Positions 1 through 7,935 of a stretch of DNA of 64,000 nt are shown here, in pieces. This stretch comes from Sulfitobacter sp043557345 (lineage in GTDB: Bacteria > Pseudomonadota > Alphaproteobacteria > Rhodobacterales > Rhodobacteraceae). The position numbers were made by a program, and so were the translations under genes. The stretch spans positions 248,001-312,000 of the forward strand of contig NZ_JBIFFV010000001.1 in NCBI RefSeq assembly GCF_043557345.1, given 5' to 3'. The notes beneath the pieces were generated by a model. The model was given only the letters and a program-made list of their open reading frames with translations, was not told the origin of the DNA and ran no database searches. Within the stretch, counting starts at the first letter, position 1; every line of letters starts with the position of its first letter.

Positions 1-449
1 ACGGCGTCACCGTCTTTTGGTTCACCTGCCCCATCGCCGAGGCGCAGACCGCGCAAACGCCCGCCAGCCCCGACGCGGAAGCAGAGGAGCGGGACACCAA
101 GCTGCGCGTGCTGCATATCGAAGACGACATCGACTTTGCCGAGGTGATCCGCACCGGGTTGGACAGCGTGGCAGAGGTGACCAATGTCACCAACCTCGCC
201 CAAGCCCGACAGTTGATCGGCCAAGACGAACTCGACGTCGTGATCCTTGATTGGTCCCTGCCCGACGGCGACGCACGCTCTTTGCTGGAAGACATCATTC
301 GCCTGCATCCTGCTGCCAAGATCATCAGCCTTTCCGCGGACAACAACCGCGAACCCGACCCCCGCGTGGGGATCAACCTTGTCAAATCACGGAGCGGGAT
401 CAGCTCGGTGGTCAACTCAATCACAGGGACAACTGCGCGCGCTTCCTGA
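1..449 (+). CDS. Hybrid sensor histidine kinase, C-terminal end (partial)
   Basis: The gene enters from the left edge: the frame is open from base 3 and ends at TGA 447-449. The first residues (GVTVFWFTCP) resemble the last strand of a HATPase_c domain. A linker of about 20 Ala/Glu-rich residues follows, then a CheY-like receiver from about base 102 (LRVLHIEDDIDFAE). The acidic pocket (EDD) and the phosphoacceptor Asp in VVILDWSLPDG are visible. Past the Asp, the usual receiver Thr/Ser and Lys positions are hard to place and the domain is short. A GTG at 108 would give a stand-alone regulator, but the kinase-like upstream frame makes a hybrid kinase more likely. The kinase core and any sensor domain lie outside the window. 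Together with the next genes it forms a signalling cluster. The signal sensed is unknown. Confidence 0.75.
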   Translation, partial: GVTVFWFTCPIAEAQTAQTPASPDAEAEERDTKLRVLHIEDDIDFAEVIRTGLDSVAEVTNVTNLAQARQLIGQDELDVVILDWSLPDGDARSLLEDIIRLHPAAKIISLSADNNREPDPRVGINLVKSRSGISSVVNSITGTTARAS

Positions 450-500
450 CCGGCGCATCATAAACCGTGGCATTTTGGCGAAGTGACGCTAAAGTGCGAC

Positions 501-531
501 ATGCCATATTATTGCCAATATGCTCTGGCAT
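501..531. promoter_or_regulatory. Nested inverted repeat upstream of the PAS histidine kinase
   Basis: The gap between the hybrid kinase and the next kinase holds two nested dyads: ATGCCA (501-506) with TGGCAT (526-531), and inside it CATATT (505-510) with AATATG (517-522). The ten-base word TGGCATTTTG occurs at 468-477 and again at 526-535. Further down, TATAGT at 562-567 is a fair -10 box, but no convincing -35 sits 16-18 bases before it. The layout fits an operator or promoter for the kinase-regulator pair; the binding protein is unknown. Confidence 0.4.
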
Positions 532-602
532 TTTGATTAAATTACAACGCACAAGTCATGCTATAGTTTGAAGCATGTCCGCTTCGGGGCGAGGAATTCC
601 AA

Positions 603-2255
603 GTGTCGTCAAAGCCATTTACCAAGCGTACCGCCGCCACATTTCTTCTGGGCACTGCCATTTCCGGCAGCTGGTACACCGCAACATCCGCACTTTTCGC
701 GGGCCAAATGGGGGAGGTTATCCCCGTCGTCGGTGCGATCATTCTGGCGGGGCTTACGCCCTTTGCCGCGACCGCATTGCAACCGAACTCACAGACTACT
801 GCCGATAATTCAGATATCGAACAAAGGCTTAGAGTATTTGACAGCCATGCCATTGTGAACATCGTGGATACGGGCGGGATGCTGGAACAGGTCAACGACC
901 GTTTCATCGAACTGACGGGCTACACCCGCGACCAATTGATCGGCCAGCCTGTGTCGATGCTTTACCAAGAAGAGTTTCGCGAACTCGCCGCAGAGATCCG
1001 GGCCGCCTTGATGGCAGGCAAGACGTGGCAGGGCGAAACCCCGCTGCGCTGCGCCGATGGCCGGGTGATCCAGACGCAGTGCACCGTGATGCCACTTTTC
1101 GACAGAAAGGGCGCTTGGACCGGGTCGATCTCGGCCCGTACCGATGTGACCCACGCCAAGGAACTTCTGGCCGAACGCGACACGGCGGAAACGCTCTATG
1201 AGTTGCGCGACGATATCTGGATCGTCGACGCCGAGACAGAGCGGTTCAGCTACATGAACCGCGTCGCGATGGGCCACACGGGTTGGAGCAAGGACAGCTA
1301 TCGTAGCAAAACGCTCGAAACCCTGACCGAGGATAGCGACAACCCGGCCCTGATCGACGCCTGCCGCGCGCTGAAAAAGTCGGGCAAAGCAATGACGCAG
1401 TTCGACACGCAACTGTTCGGCAACCATTTCCAAGTTACGATCAAGCTGCTGCCCACCGGCGGCTCGGCGGGGCGGTTCTTGATCATGCTGCATGATATTT
1501 CGGATATCATCGACGAAGAGCGGATGAAGTCGGAGTTCATCTCGATGGTCAGTCACGAGCTACGCTCGCCTCTGACCTCGATCAAGGGCTCCATGGGGCT
1601 GCTCTTGTCGCGGGCGGCGGGCGAATTGCCCAGCAAGGCGCGTGCCTTGCTTGAGATTTCTCACCGCAACGCCGACCGGCTTGTGCTGATCATCAACGAC
1701 ATCCTCGATCTTGAAAAAATCTCGAACGGGCGGCTGGAATTCAATCTTGAGGAAGTGGACATCGCGGAACTCCTGCACGAGACCAGCGCCGCCAATGCCT
1801 CACTGGAACAGCGCCATGGCGTGCGCATTCAGGTCGAGGGGACGGAGGACTTGAACAAGGTCACCACGGATCCGAACCGGGTCATTCAGGTGCTGACGAA
1901 CTTCCTGTCGAACGCCGCCAAATTCTCCAAACCCGGGGAGCGTGTGACCATTCGCGCCGAAGAGAATGACGACGAATTGCGCGTCTCCGTGGCGGACCGT
2001 GGCCCCGGCATTCCGGCTTCGGAGCAGCACAAGGTGTTCCAGCGGTTTGCCGATCTGTCCAATTCCGACAGGGCCGACAAAGGCGGCACCGGGCTGGGCC
2101 TTAGCGTTTGCAAAGCCATCGTCGAGAATCTCGGCGGCAAAATAGGTTTTGACAGCCGCGAGGGATTTGGTACGACATTTTACTTTACCCTGCCGAAGAA
2201 AAATTCTCAGGTAGCGGCAGAGGAACCGGCTGCGTTGCTGCGCGAAGCCTCCTAG
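603..2255 (+). CDS. PAS-domain sensor histidine kinase
   Basis: A 550-residue kinase that should autophosphorylate on His and pass phosphate to a response regulator, most simply the one 12 bases downstream. Two hydrophobic stretches at about residues 11-33 and 39-58 suggest an N-terminal membrane hairpin. A PAS domain follows (about 75-190, with ELTGYTRDQLIGQP), then a second, weaker PAS-like region (about 195-300). The HisKA box SHELRSPLTS puts the phosphoacceptor at His318. The HATPase_c domain has an N box (TNFLSNAAKFS), G1 box DRGPGIP (Asp465) and G2 box GGTGLGLS. The start is GTG at 603, with GAGGAA about eight bases upstream; no upstream ATG in frame is as well placed. The ligand is not predictable from the sequence. 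Confidence 0.9.
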   Translation: MSSKPFTKRTAATFLLGTAISGSWYTATSALFAGQMGEVIPVVGAIILAGLTPFAATALQPNSQTTADNSDIEQRLRVFDSHAIVNIVDTGGMLEQVNDRFIELTGYTRDQLIGQPVSMLYQEEFRELAAEIRAALMAGKTWQGETPLRCADGRVIQTQCTVMPLFDRKGAWTGSISARTDVTHAKELLAERDTAETLYELRDDIWIVDAETERFSYMNRVAMGHTGWSKDSYRSKTLETLTEDSDNPALIDACRALKKSGKAMTQFDTQLFGNHFQVTIKLLPTGGSAGRFLIMLHDISDIIDEERMKSEFISMVSHELRSPLTSIKGSMGLLLSRAAGELPSKARALLEISHRNADRLVLIINDILDLEKISNGRLEFNLEEVDIAELLHETSAANASLEQRHGVRIQVEGTEDLNKVTTDPNRVIQVLTNFLSNAAKFSKPGERVTIRAEENDDELRVSVADRGPGIPASEQHKVFQRFADLSNSDRADKGGTGLGLSVCKAIVENLGGKIGFDSREGFGTTFYFTLPKKNSQVAAEEPAALLREAS

Positions 2256-2267
2256 AGAGAGTATGGA

Positions 2268-2639
2268 ATGATCAAACTGCTGCACGTCGAGGATGACGCC
2301 GATATTCGTGAAATCGCGCTGATGGCGCTTGAGCTGAGCGGCGATTTCGACGTCGTCCAATGCGAGACCGGGGAAGCGGCGCTGAATCAAGTTCAGTCCT
2401 ACACGCCCGACGTGATCCTGCTCGATATGATGATGCCCGGCATGACCGGTCGCCAGACGCTTGAGAAGATGCGCGAGATGGAAAGCCTGCGCGACGTGCC
2501 CGCGATCTTCATGACCGCCCGCGCCCAGCACAATGAGATCGAAGAGCTGCGCGATCTGGGGGCGGCTGACGTGATCAGCAAACCCTTCGATCCGATCTCG
2601 CTGGCGGATCAGGTCAAGGCGGCAATGCAGGCAGGCTGA
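2268..2639 (+). CDS. Single-domain response regulator (CheY-like)
   Basis: A 123-residue receiver with no output domain. The acidic residues Glu8-Asp9-Asp10 and phosphoacceptor Asp53 (VILLDMMMPG) are present, as are the switch Thr (FMTARAQ) and conserved Lys (VISKPFDP). It lies 12 bases after the PAS kinase and is surely co-transcribed, so it is the likely phosphate acceptor. With no DNA-binding part it must act by protein contact or relay phosphate onward; the Hpt protein encoded convergently just downstream (2726-3085) is an obvious candidate partner. That partnership is inference from gene order. Confidence 0.9.
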   Translation: MIKLLHVEDDADIREIALMALELSGDFDVVQCETGEAALNQVQSYTPDVILLDMMMPGMTGRQTLEKMREMESLRDVPAIFMTARAQHNEIEELRDLGAADVISKPFDPISLADQVKAAMQAG

Positions 2640-2725
2640 GCCAACTTGCCTTTGGCCTGCCCTGCCGGTCGGGTTTGCGATAAATTGTCAGTAAGTTTTG
2701 GATCGACCCACCGGTCGCCGCGCCC

Positions 2726-3085
2726 TTAGGCGTGGGTGTCGATTTCCTGCCGGCAATGGGCGACGAACCCATCCAGTTCCGAGATGATCTCGATCGGGCA
2801 ATCCGCGTGGTTGGCGCGCGGCCCGGCCAGATGTTCGACAATCTGTGTTTCGCATTTGCGCGCCAGACGGCCCAGCTCTTCAAAGCCGAGCGACCCGGCG
2901 CTGCCTGCGATCTGGTGCAAAATAGCCTGTGCGCTGGCCAGATTGCTTTTAATTTCGTCAACGGTGGTCCCGTCCCAGGCGGCCAACCCATGGGTTGCGA
3001 TCAGCGTCTGACGCTCGTCCAGCATTTCGACAAAGCGCTGCCTGATGCGCTCTATGCCGGGAAGTTCCGCTAACATTTTAGTCAT
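2726..3085 (-). CDS. Hpt (histidine phosphotransfer) domain protein
   Basis: A 119-residue, mostly helical protein whose core HQIAGSAGSLGFEELG matches the Hpt signature H-x-(I/L)-x-G-(S/A)-x-x-x-x-G. The phosphorylatable residue is His57. Hpt proteins shuttle phosphate between receiver domains. The start ATG overlaps the stop of the upstream response regulator gene by four bases (ATGA), so the two are translationally coupled. Receivers are encoded on both sides (2268-2639 and 3082-4053), and the hybrid kinase at the left edge would supply another, so a multistep phosphorelay is plausible. No second domain is visible. Confidence 0.8.
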   Translation of the reverse strand: MTKMLAELPGIERIRQRFVEMLDERQTLIATHGLAAWDGTTVDEIKSNLASAQAILHQIAGSAGSLGFEELGRLARKCETQIVEHLAGPRANHADCPIEIISELDGFVAHCRQEIDTHA

Positions 3086-4053
3086 GCCTGTTGATCATTC
3101 TGCCAAAAGTCATTGAGTGATCTGGTATGCGCCTCACTGGCGGCTTCTGCACTCGCATGGGCCTGTGCCAGCGCATCCATGACGGAATTGCCGCTCTTCC
3201 AGATCAGCCGCACGGCCTCTCCCGCGCTGACACGCGGGTGAACACGCTCGCCATTATTGTCGAACAATTCGGTTTGAGACAACTCAAAGTTAACCGCATC
3301 CATCAAACCGCCCATATTCGGACGCCAGCCGCTCTCGGTGACACAAACGAAGGTGCCATTGCCCGCGTAGGACATCAGCACCTGATGATCGACGAGCGTG
3401 TCGGCCAAGATCTCGGCCACATCGGAGACAAGGCTATAGAACTCGAAAGAGGTCATCGTCGCGTGGAAAGCGTCGACCTCGCGGATGGTGAAGGCAAAGG
3501 CGGTGGAGCCGAAAAGCGCGCTGCGCGACAGTTGGGCGACGTAGTTCTCCATCGCGGTATAGTCGATCACATTGTCCACGTCATAGATCGGGACCGGCTC
3601 GAACAGCTCCATATGCGTCGCCTGATCGGCGATGGACTTGGCGGCGAAGATCTTTTTGGTCCGCTGCTGACGCTCTTTCACCATGCCTTCGACCAGCCCG
3701 ATGCGGGCTTTGAGTTCGGCAATCTCGAAAGGCTTGGTCACATAGTCGGTTGCCCCGGCGGCAAAGGCCGCGTCGATATAGCGCTTGTCGGACATCGCGG
3801 TGAGCATCAGGATCGGCGTATCGGCATGGCGCGCCGAATTGCGGATGTGCTGCGCCAGTTCGATCCCATCCATGCCCGGCATCTGAATATCGAGCATGAA
3901 GCAATCGATCGGCCCAAGGTTGGGATCGCCCAACATGTCAACCGCATGCAGAGCCGATGGGGCGGTCGTCAGGTCATGCGCGCCGATGATCTCTACAAAT
4001 TGCCCAAGCAATTCGAGGATAATCGGATCGTCATCCACCGCCAGAATTCTCAT
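3082..4053 (-). CDS. Response regulator with degenerate GGDEF-like output domain
   Basis: A 323-residue protein. Residues 1-120 are a receiver: Asp7-Asp8-Asp9, phosphoacceptor Asp55 (FMLDIQMPGMDG), switch Thr (LMLTAMS) and Lys (DYVTKPFE). Residues from about 165 to 305 follow the length and order of a GGDEF (diguanylate cyclase) domain, but the catalytic loop reads YAGNGTFVCV where active enzymes have GGDEF or GGEEF. The later strand RVSAGEAV corresponds to the usual TVSIGVA. It is therefore unlikely to make cyclic di-GMP and may instead act as a binding or dimerisation module. The start is ATG at 4053, preceded by GGAGAG; an in-frame start 63 bases further up has no comparable ribosome site. 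The stop overlaps the Hpt gene start by four bases. The GGDEF reading is mine from motif order and needs a profile search. Confidence 0.7.
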   Translation of the reverse strand: MRILAVDDDPIILELLGQFVEIIGAHDLTTAPSALHAVDMLGDPNLGPIDCFMLDIQMPGMDGIELAQHIRNSARHADTPILMLTAMSDKRYIDAAFAAGATDYVTKPFEIAELKARIGLVEGMVKERQQRTKKIFAAKSIADQATHMELFEPVPIYDVDNVIDYTAMENYVAQLSRSALFGSTAFAFTIREVDAFHATMTSFEFYSLVSDVAEILADTLVDHQVLMSYAGNGTFVCVTESGWRPNMGGLMDAVNFELSQTELFDNNGERVHPRVSAGEAVRLIWKSGNSVMDALAQAHASAEAASEAHTRSLNDFWQNDQQA

Positions 4054-4291
4054 TACATCTCTCCACAGATCAAAATCTTTGGGCCCCAAATTGGACGGAC
4101 CGCTGCTTTCTTCCAATTTCTCTGGGAACTGTGGCCTAATTTTGGCGAATTCTTAGTAAATAGGCGACAAACCGGGGCACTGTTTCCTTATCGGGGGGAT
4201 TTAGCCCGACAAACGGCCCTCTTTACGGTTTCTTCATTCCTGATCGGTCAGAGTGCGACCTCTCGCGGGGTGTGATTCCCTCCAATGCAAA

Positions 4292-4315
4292 CGGCCCGAC
4301 GTTTCCGCCGGGCCG
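4292..4315 (-). terminator. Probable intrinsic terminator of the atf end of the ectoine catabolic operon
   Basis: A perfect seven-base-pair stem (4292-4298 with 4309-4315, CGGCCCG/CGGGCCG) and a ten-base loop. Read on the minus strand it is followed by TTTGCATT. It lies 26 bases past the aminotransferase stop, where the leftward asnC-ssd-atf transcript should end. The remaining bases up to 4053 are the promoter side of the response regulator gene and show no other clear signal. Confidence 0.6.
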
Positions 4316-4340
4316 GTCCAGTGTCTCCTAGCTTTAAGCC

Positions 4341-5711
4341 TTAGCCCAAGGTCGCCTTGATCGCGTCGGCGGTGACCCCCACGACCTTATCCGCTTCCTC
4401 GCGGGTCAGGCAGAAGGGCGGCGCGAAACCGATGATGTCGCCTTGGGGCATGGCGCGGGCGATAACACCGGCCTTGACCATATCGCCGACGATGGTCGGC
4501 ACCACCTTGCGTGCGGGATCGAAGGGCGTGCGGCCATCGCGATCTTCGACCAGTTCCACGGCGCAGAGCATCCCTTCGCCGCGGATGTCGCCCACCTTGG
4601 GGTGGTCGCCCAAGGCCTCCTTCATCTGCGCATTCAGATAGCCGCCCACGTCCGAGGCATTCTCGATCAGCTTCAGATCGTCGATTAGCTTGAGGTTCGC
4701 GATCCCCGCTGCCGCACCGATGGGGTGGGCCGAATAGGTCCAGCCGTGACCGATGGGGCCGTTCTCATCCGTGCCCTGCTCCAACACCTTCCACATTTTG
4801 TCGCCCACGATGGAGCCCGACAGCGGCGCATAGGCCGAGGTCAGCCCTTTGGCAATGGTGATCAGATCAGGCTTCATCCCGTAGTGGTCCGAGCCGAACA
4901 TCGAGCCCAGACGGCCAAAGCCGGTGACGACCTCATCCGCGACCAGCAGGATGTCATGCTTGTTCAACACCTCTTGCACGGCGGCCCAATAGCCCTCGGG
5001 CGGCGGCACGATGCCCCCGGTGCCCAGAACCGGCTCCCCGATGAAGGCGGCGATGGTGTCGGCCCCTTCGCGTTCGATCAGCGCTTCCAACTCGCCCACC
5101 AGATGGGCGGTGAACTCCGCTTCGCTCATCTTGGCATCGGGGCGGCGGTAGTAATAGGGCGCGTCGGTGTGGACCACCTGCGCCAGCGGCAGGTCGAATT
5201 TCTTGTGGAACAGCTCCAACCCGGTGAGCGAGCCGGTGACGAGGCCCGAGCCGTGATAACCACGCCAACGCGAAATGATCTTCTTCTTCTCGGGGCGGCC
5301 AAGGATGTTGTTGTAATACCAGATCAGCTTGACGTTGGTCTCATTCGCGTCCGAGCCGCCGAGGCCGAAATAGACCTTGCTCATGCCTTCGGGCGCGCGG
5401 TCGAGGATCATCTTGGACAGGGTGATGCTCGCCTCGGTGCCATGGCCGACGTAGGAGTGATAATAGGCCAGTTCATGCGCCTGTTCGGCAATCGCCTCGG
5501 CAATCTCGGTGCGGCCATAGCCCACGTTCACACAGTAGAGGCCCGCGAAAGCGTCGAGCAATTCATTGCCGTCGCGGTCAGTGATATGGCTGCCCTTGGC
5601 GGTCTTGATCACACGGGTCGGGCTTTCGCCGCGCGCGTGCTGCGCCAGATGGGTGGAGGGGTGAAAAAAATTCTCACGGTCCCATTGTTCGAGCATATCG
5701 TTCTTCAGCAT
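4341..5711 (-). CDS. atf: Class III aminotransferase of ectoine catabolism (diaminobutyrate transaminase type)
   Basis: A 456-residue PLP-dependent fold-type I aminotransferase. The PLP lysine is Lys288 in TIAKGLTSAYAPLSG; the cofactor-binding LLVADEVVTGFGR and the GWTYSAHP segment are typical of class III. In roseobacter ectoine loci the gene in this position (atf, equivalent to doeD) is assigned the conversion of L-2,4-diaminobutyrate to aspartate semialdehyde, which the neighbouring dehydrogenase oxidises to aspartate. The start at 5711 has AAGGAAAG just upstream; an in-frame ATG 45 bases earlier lacks this. It is the last gene of a leftward asnC-ssd-atf operon, 48 bases after ssd. Substrate is inferred from context, since omega-aminotransferases of this class look alike. 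Confidence 0.85.
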   Translation of the reverse strand: MLKNDMLEQWDRENFFHPSTHLAQHARGESPTRVIKTAKGSHITDRDGNELLDAFAGLYCVNVGYGRTEIAEAIAEQAHELAYYHSYVGHGTEASITLSKMILDRAPEGMSKVYFGLGGSDANETNVKLIWYYNNILGRPEKKKIISRWRGYHGSGLVTGSLTGLELFHKKFDLPLAQVVHTDAPYYYRRPDAKMSEAEFTAHLVGELEALIEREGADTIAAFIGEPVLGTGGIVPPPEGYWAAVQEVLNKHDILLVADEVVTGFGRLGSMFGSDHYGMKPDLITIAKGLTSAYAPLSGSIVGDKMWKVLEQGTDENGPIGHGWTYSAHPIGAAAGIANLKLIDDLKLIENASDVGGYLNAQMKEALGDHPKVGDIRGEGMLCAVELVEDRDGRTPFDPARKVVPTIVGDMVKAGVIARAMPQGDIIGFAPPFCLTREEADKVVGVTADAIKATLG

Positions 5712-5759
5712 TGGTCTTTCCTTTCTTCCGACGCGCCTTTGCGCCGTATCTTTCAAATC

Positions 5760-7244
5760 TTAGGCCCAGTCACGGCAGACGTATTTGACTTCCGTAAAGG
5801 CTTCGAGCCCCAGCCGCGATCCCTCGCGTCCGATCCCCGATTGTTTCGTGCCGCCAAAGGGGATCGGCGCGCCGGTCACCTTGGTGCGGTTCACCGCTAC
5901 CATGCCGAAACAGAGCGCCCGGCTGGCGCGGTAGATGCGGCGCGGGTCTTGGCTGTGGACATAGGCCACCAACCCATACTCCGTGTCATTGGCCCGCTGG
6001 ATCGCCTCATCCTCGCTGTCGAAGGCCGCGATGGCGGCCACGGGGCCAAAGGTTTCCTCGCGCATGATCAGCGCATCCGCAGGCACATCCGCCAGCACCG
6101 TCGGTTCAAAGAACAACGGCCCTGCCGCGTGACGCTTGCCACCACAAAGCAGCCGCGCCCCACGGTCAAGCGCATCTTTGACGTGTTCTTCTTGTTTGGC
6201 CACGGCCTTTTCGTTCATCAACGGCCCGATGTCGGGATCATCCGCACCGATACCCACGGTCAGCGCCTGCGTTGCTGCGGTGAACCGCGCGCAGAAGGTG
6301 GCATAGCTGTCGCGGGCAATGAAAAAGCGGTTCGCGCCGAGGCAGTCCTGACCGGAGGTGGCGAACTTGGCCTTGATCGCCTCTTCGACGGCGCGGTCCA
6401 TATCGGCATCGTCGAACATGATGAAGGGCGCATGGCCGCCCAGTTCGAGCACCAGACGTTTCACCGAATCCGATGCCTGACGGTAAAGCAGCTTGCCGAT
6501 CTCGGTAGAGCCGGTGAAAGAGATGGCCCGCACCCGGGTGTCTTCCATCCACGGCTTCACAATCTCGGGCGCCTCCCCGGTGACGACGTTGAACACCCCC
6601 TTGGGCAGCCCCGCCTGTTCGCCCAATTCGGCCAGCGCCAGCGCCGAAAACGGCGTCTCTGCCGAAGGATGCGCCACCACGGTGCAGCCCGCCGCCAGCG
6701 CCGCCCCCGCCTTGCGGGTCAGCATGGCAGAGGGGAAGTTCCACGGCGTGATGAGCGCGGCCACGCCCACCGGCTCGCGCCAGATTTCCACCTCGGCGTC
6801 GGGCAGATGCGAGGTGACGCCCTCGATGTTGGGGCGGCGGGCCTCTTCGGAATAGAACTCGAAGAAGGAGGCGGCATAGTCGATCTCACCGCGCGACTCG
6901 GAGATGGGTTTGCCCTGTTCGGCGGTCATGATCCGCGCCAGATCTTCGCGGTTCTCCAGCATCAGGTCGCGCCAGCGGCGCAGGATCGCGCCACGCTCTT
7001 GCGGCAACAGGCCCGACCAATGGGGGAAGGCAGCATGTGCGGCATCCACCGCGCCGCGGCTGTCCTCGGCGCTAAGCTTGGCCACCGCACCGAGCACCGC
7101 GCCGCTGGCCGGGTCGGTCACGGTGAAATCATCGCTTCGCGCCCCCGCGACCCATGCGCCATCGACATAGGCAAAGTGGCGGGCCAGTGCGCCCCGCGAC
7201 AGCGCGGGCAGACCATCGGCAGGGGTTGGGATCATCTTGGTCAT
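5760..7244 (-). CDS. ssd: NAD(P)-dependent aldehyde dehydrogenase (succinate-semialdehyde dehydrogenase-like)
   Basis: A 494-residue ALDH. The general base Glu is in LELGGHAPF and the nucleophile is Cys301 in TSGQDCLGANRFF; the cofactor-binding segments ITPWNFPSAM and SFTGSTEIGK are intact. By sequence it resembles succinate-semialdehyde dehydrogenases (GabD). In ectoine catabolism the gene between asnC and atf (ssd, equivalent to doeC) is assigned oxidation of L-aspartate semialdehyde to aspartate. The start at 7244 is preceded by a strong AAGGAGGT. The enzyme should be cytoplasmic. It sits 128 bases after asnC; I see no clear terminator in that gap. Confidence 0.85.
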   Translation of the reverse strand: MTKMIPTPADGLPALSRGALARHFAYVDGAWVAGARSDDFTVTDPASGAVLGAVAKLSAEDSRGAVDAAHAAFPHWSGLLPQERGAILRRWRDLMLENREDLARIMTAEQGKPISESRGEIDYAASFFEFYSEEARRPNIEGVTSHLPDAEVEIWREPVGVAALITPWNFPSAMLTRKAGAALAAGCTVVAHPSAETPFSALALAELGEQAGLPKGVFNVVTGEAPEIVKPWMEDTRVRAISFTGSTEIGKLLYRQASDSVKRLVLELGGHAPFIMFDDADMDRAVEEAIKAKFATSGQDCLGANRFFIARDSYATFCARFTAATQALTVGIGADDPDIGPLMNEKAVAKQEEHVKDALDRGARLLCGGKRHAAGPLFFEPTVLADVPADALIMREETFGPVAAIAAFDSEDEAIQRANDTEYGLVAYVHSQDPRRIYRASRALCFGMVAVNRTKVTGAPIPFGGTKQSGIGREGSRLGLEAFTEVKYVCRDWA

Positions 7245-7372
7245 CGGGCACCTCCTTGGGATGAATTGCCCGGAAGGTAAGACAGGATGCGGCGCGGGTT
7301 TGACTGAATATCAGCCAATCCGCAGGAGGTTTTGCGGCGCGGCCCCCGGCCCGCCGGAAAAACTACGGCGGC

Positions 7373-7864
7373 TTAGCTTTCGCCCTCGGGCAGCAGCAGC
7401 GACAGCGGCAGCGGTGCCGATTTGACCGATTTGGTGACGACATAGGTAAAGTAGCGGCTCAGCCCGGCCTGCTGGTCCAACAGCGCATCCATCAGACGTT
7501 GGTAGCTGTCGATGTCGCGGGTGACGACCTGTAGCAGATAGTCAAAGCCGCCGCCCAAGGCCCAGCACTGCACGATCTCATCATGCTGCGCGATCACGGC
7601 CTCGAAACGCTGAAACGCCTCGGCCCGGTGGTTGCCCAATTCGGCCTGCACAAAAACAGTGACATGCGGGGCGATGCGGCGCAGGGCGACATGGGCCTGA
7701 TAGCCGGTGATAATGCCCGCAGCCTCCAGCCGCGACAGCCGTTCGCCGCAGGCGGTGGCGCTCAGGTTGACCTTGTCGGCAAGCGCGGATTTGGCGATGC
7801 GCCCCTCGCGAGAGAGGATCGACAGCACCGCGATATCGCGCTTATCGAGTTTGACAAAGCTCAT
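7373..7864 (-). CDS. asnC: Lrp/AsnC-family regulator of ectoine catabolism (DoeX-like)
   Basis: A 163-residue regulator. The N-terminal helix-turn-helix (KLDKRDIAVLSILSREGR then LSATACGERLSRLEAAGII) is followed by a RAM/AsnC ligand-binding domain (ALGGGFDYLLQVVTRDIDSY). AsnC proteins form octamers and respond to amino acids; the ectoine-locus member in Halomonas is called DoeX and in roseobacters AsnC. The chosen start (MSFVKLDKRD, 7864) begins right before the family's conserved first helix. ATGs at 7885, 7906 and further up are in frame but lie inside the palindromic region shared with enuR and would add non-conserved residues. It is divergent from enuR and heads the ssd-atf operon. Confidence 0.85.
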   Translation of the reverse strand: MSFVKLDKRDIAVLSILSREGRIAKSALADKVNLSATACGERLSRLEAAGIITGYQAHVALRRIAPHVTVFVQAELGNHRAEAFQRFEAVIAQHDEIVQCWALGGGFDYLLQVVTRDIDSYQRLMDALLDQQAGLSRYFTYVVTKSVKSAPLPLSLLLPEGES

Positions 7865-7899
7865 ATCCGCTTCATGCGAGCGCATGCCGGACTTGTCAA

Positions 7900-7935
7900 T
7901 TGTCATGATTGTGGTGATCATCCAGATCATGACAA
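7900..7935. promoter_or_regulatory. Perfect 10-bp inverted repeat at the asnC/enuR divergent start
   Basis: TTGTCATGAT (7900-7909) and ATCATGACAA (7926-7935) are exact reverse complements separated by 16 bases, so the centres of the arms are 26 bases apart. The enuR start codon (7929-7931) lies inside the right arm. The same word family recurs in the ueh promoter (9323 and 9345). This is a strong candidate for autoregulation by EnuR, or for binding by AsnC; the sequence alone cannot say which. Confidence 0.6.

Noticed and set aside
1..250. A second frame from base 17 to 250 at the left edge
   Set aside because: It overlaps the receiver domain in another frame and is Arg-rich noise.
4725..7280. 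A rightward open frame of about 850 codons antisense to the aminotransferase and aldehyde dehydrogenase genes
   Set aside because: It exists only because the high-GC codon pattern of the real genes keeps the opposite frame open; its composition is His/Arg/Gly/Gln-rich and matches no family.
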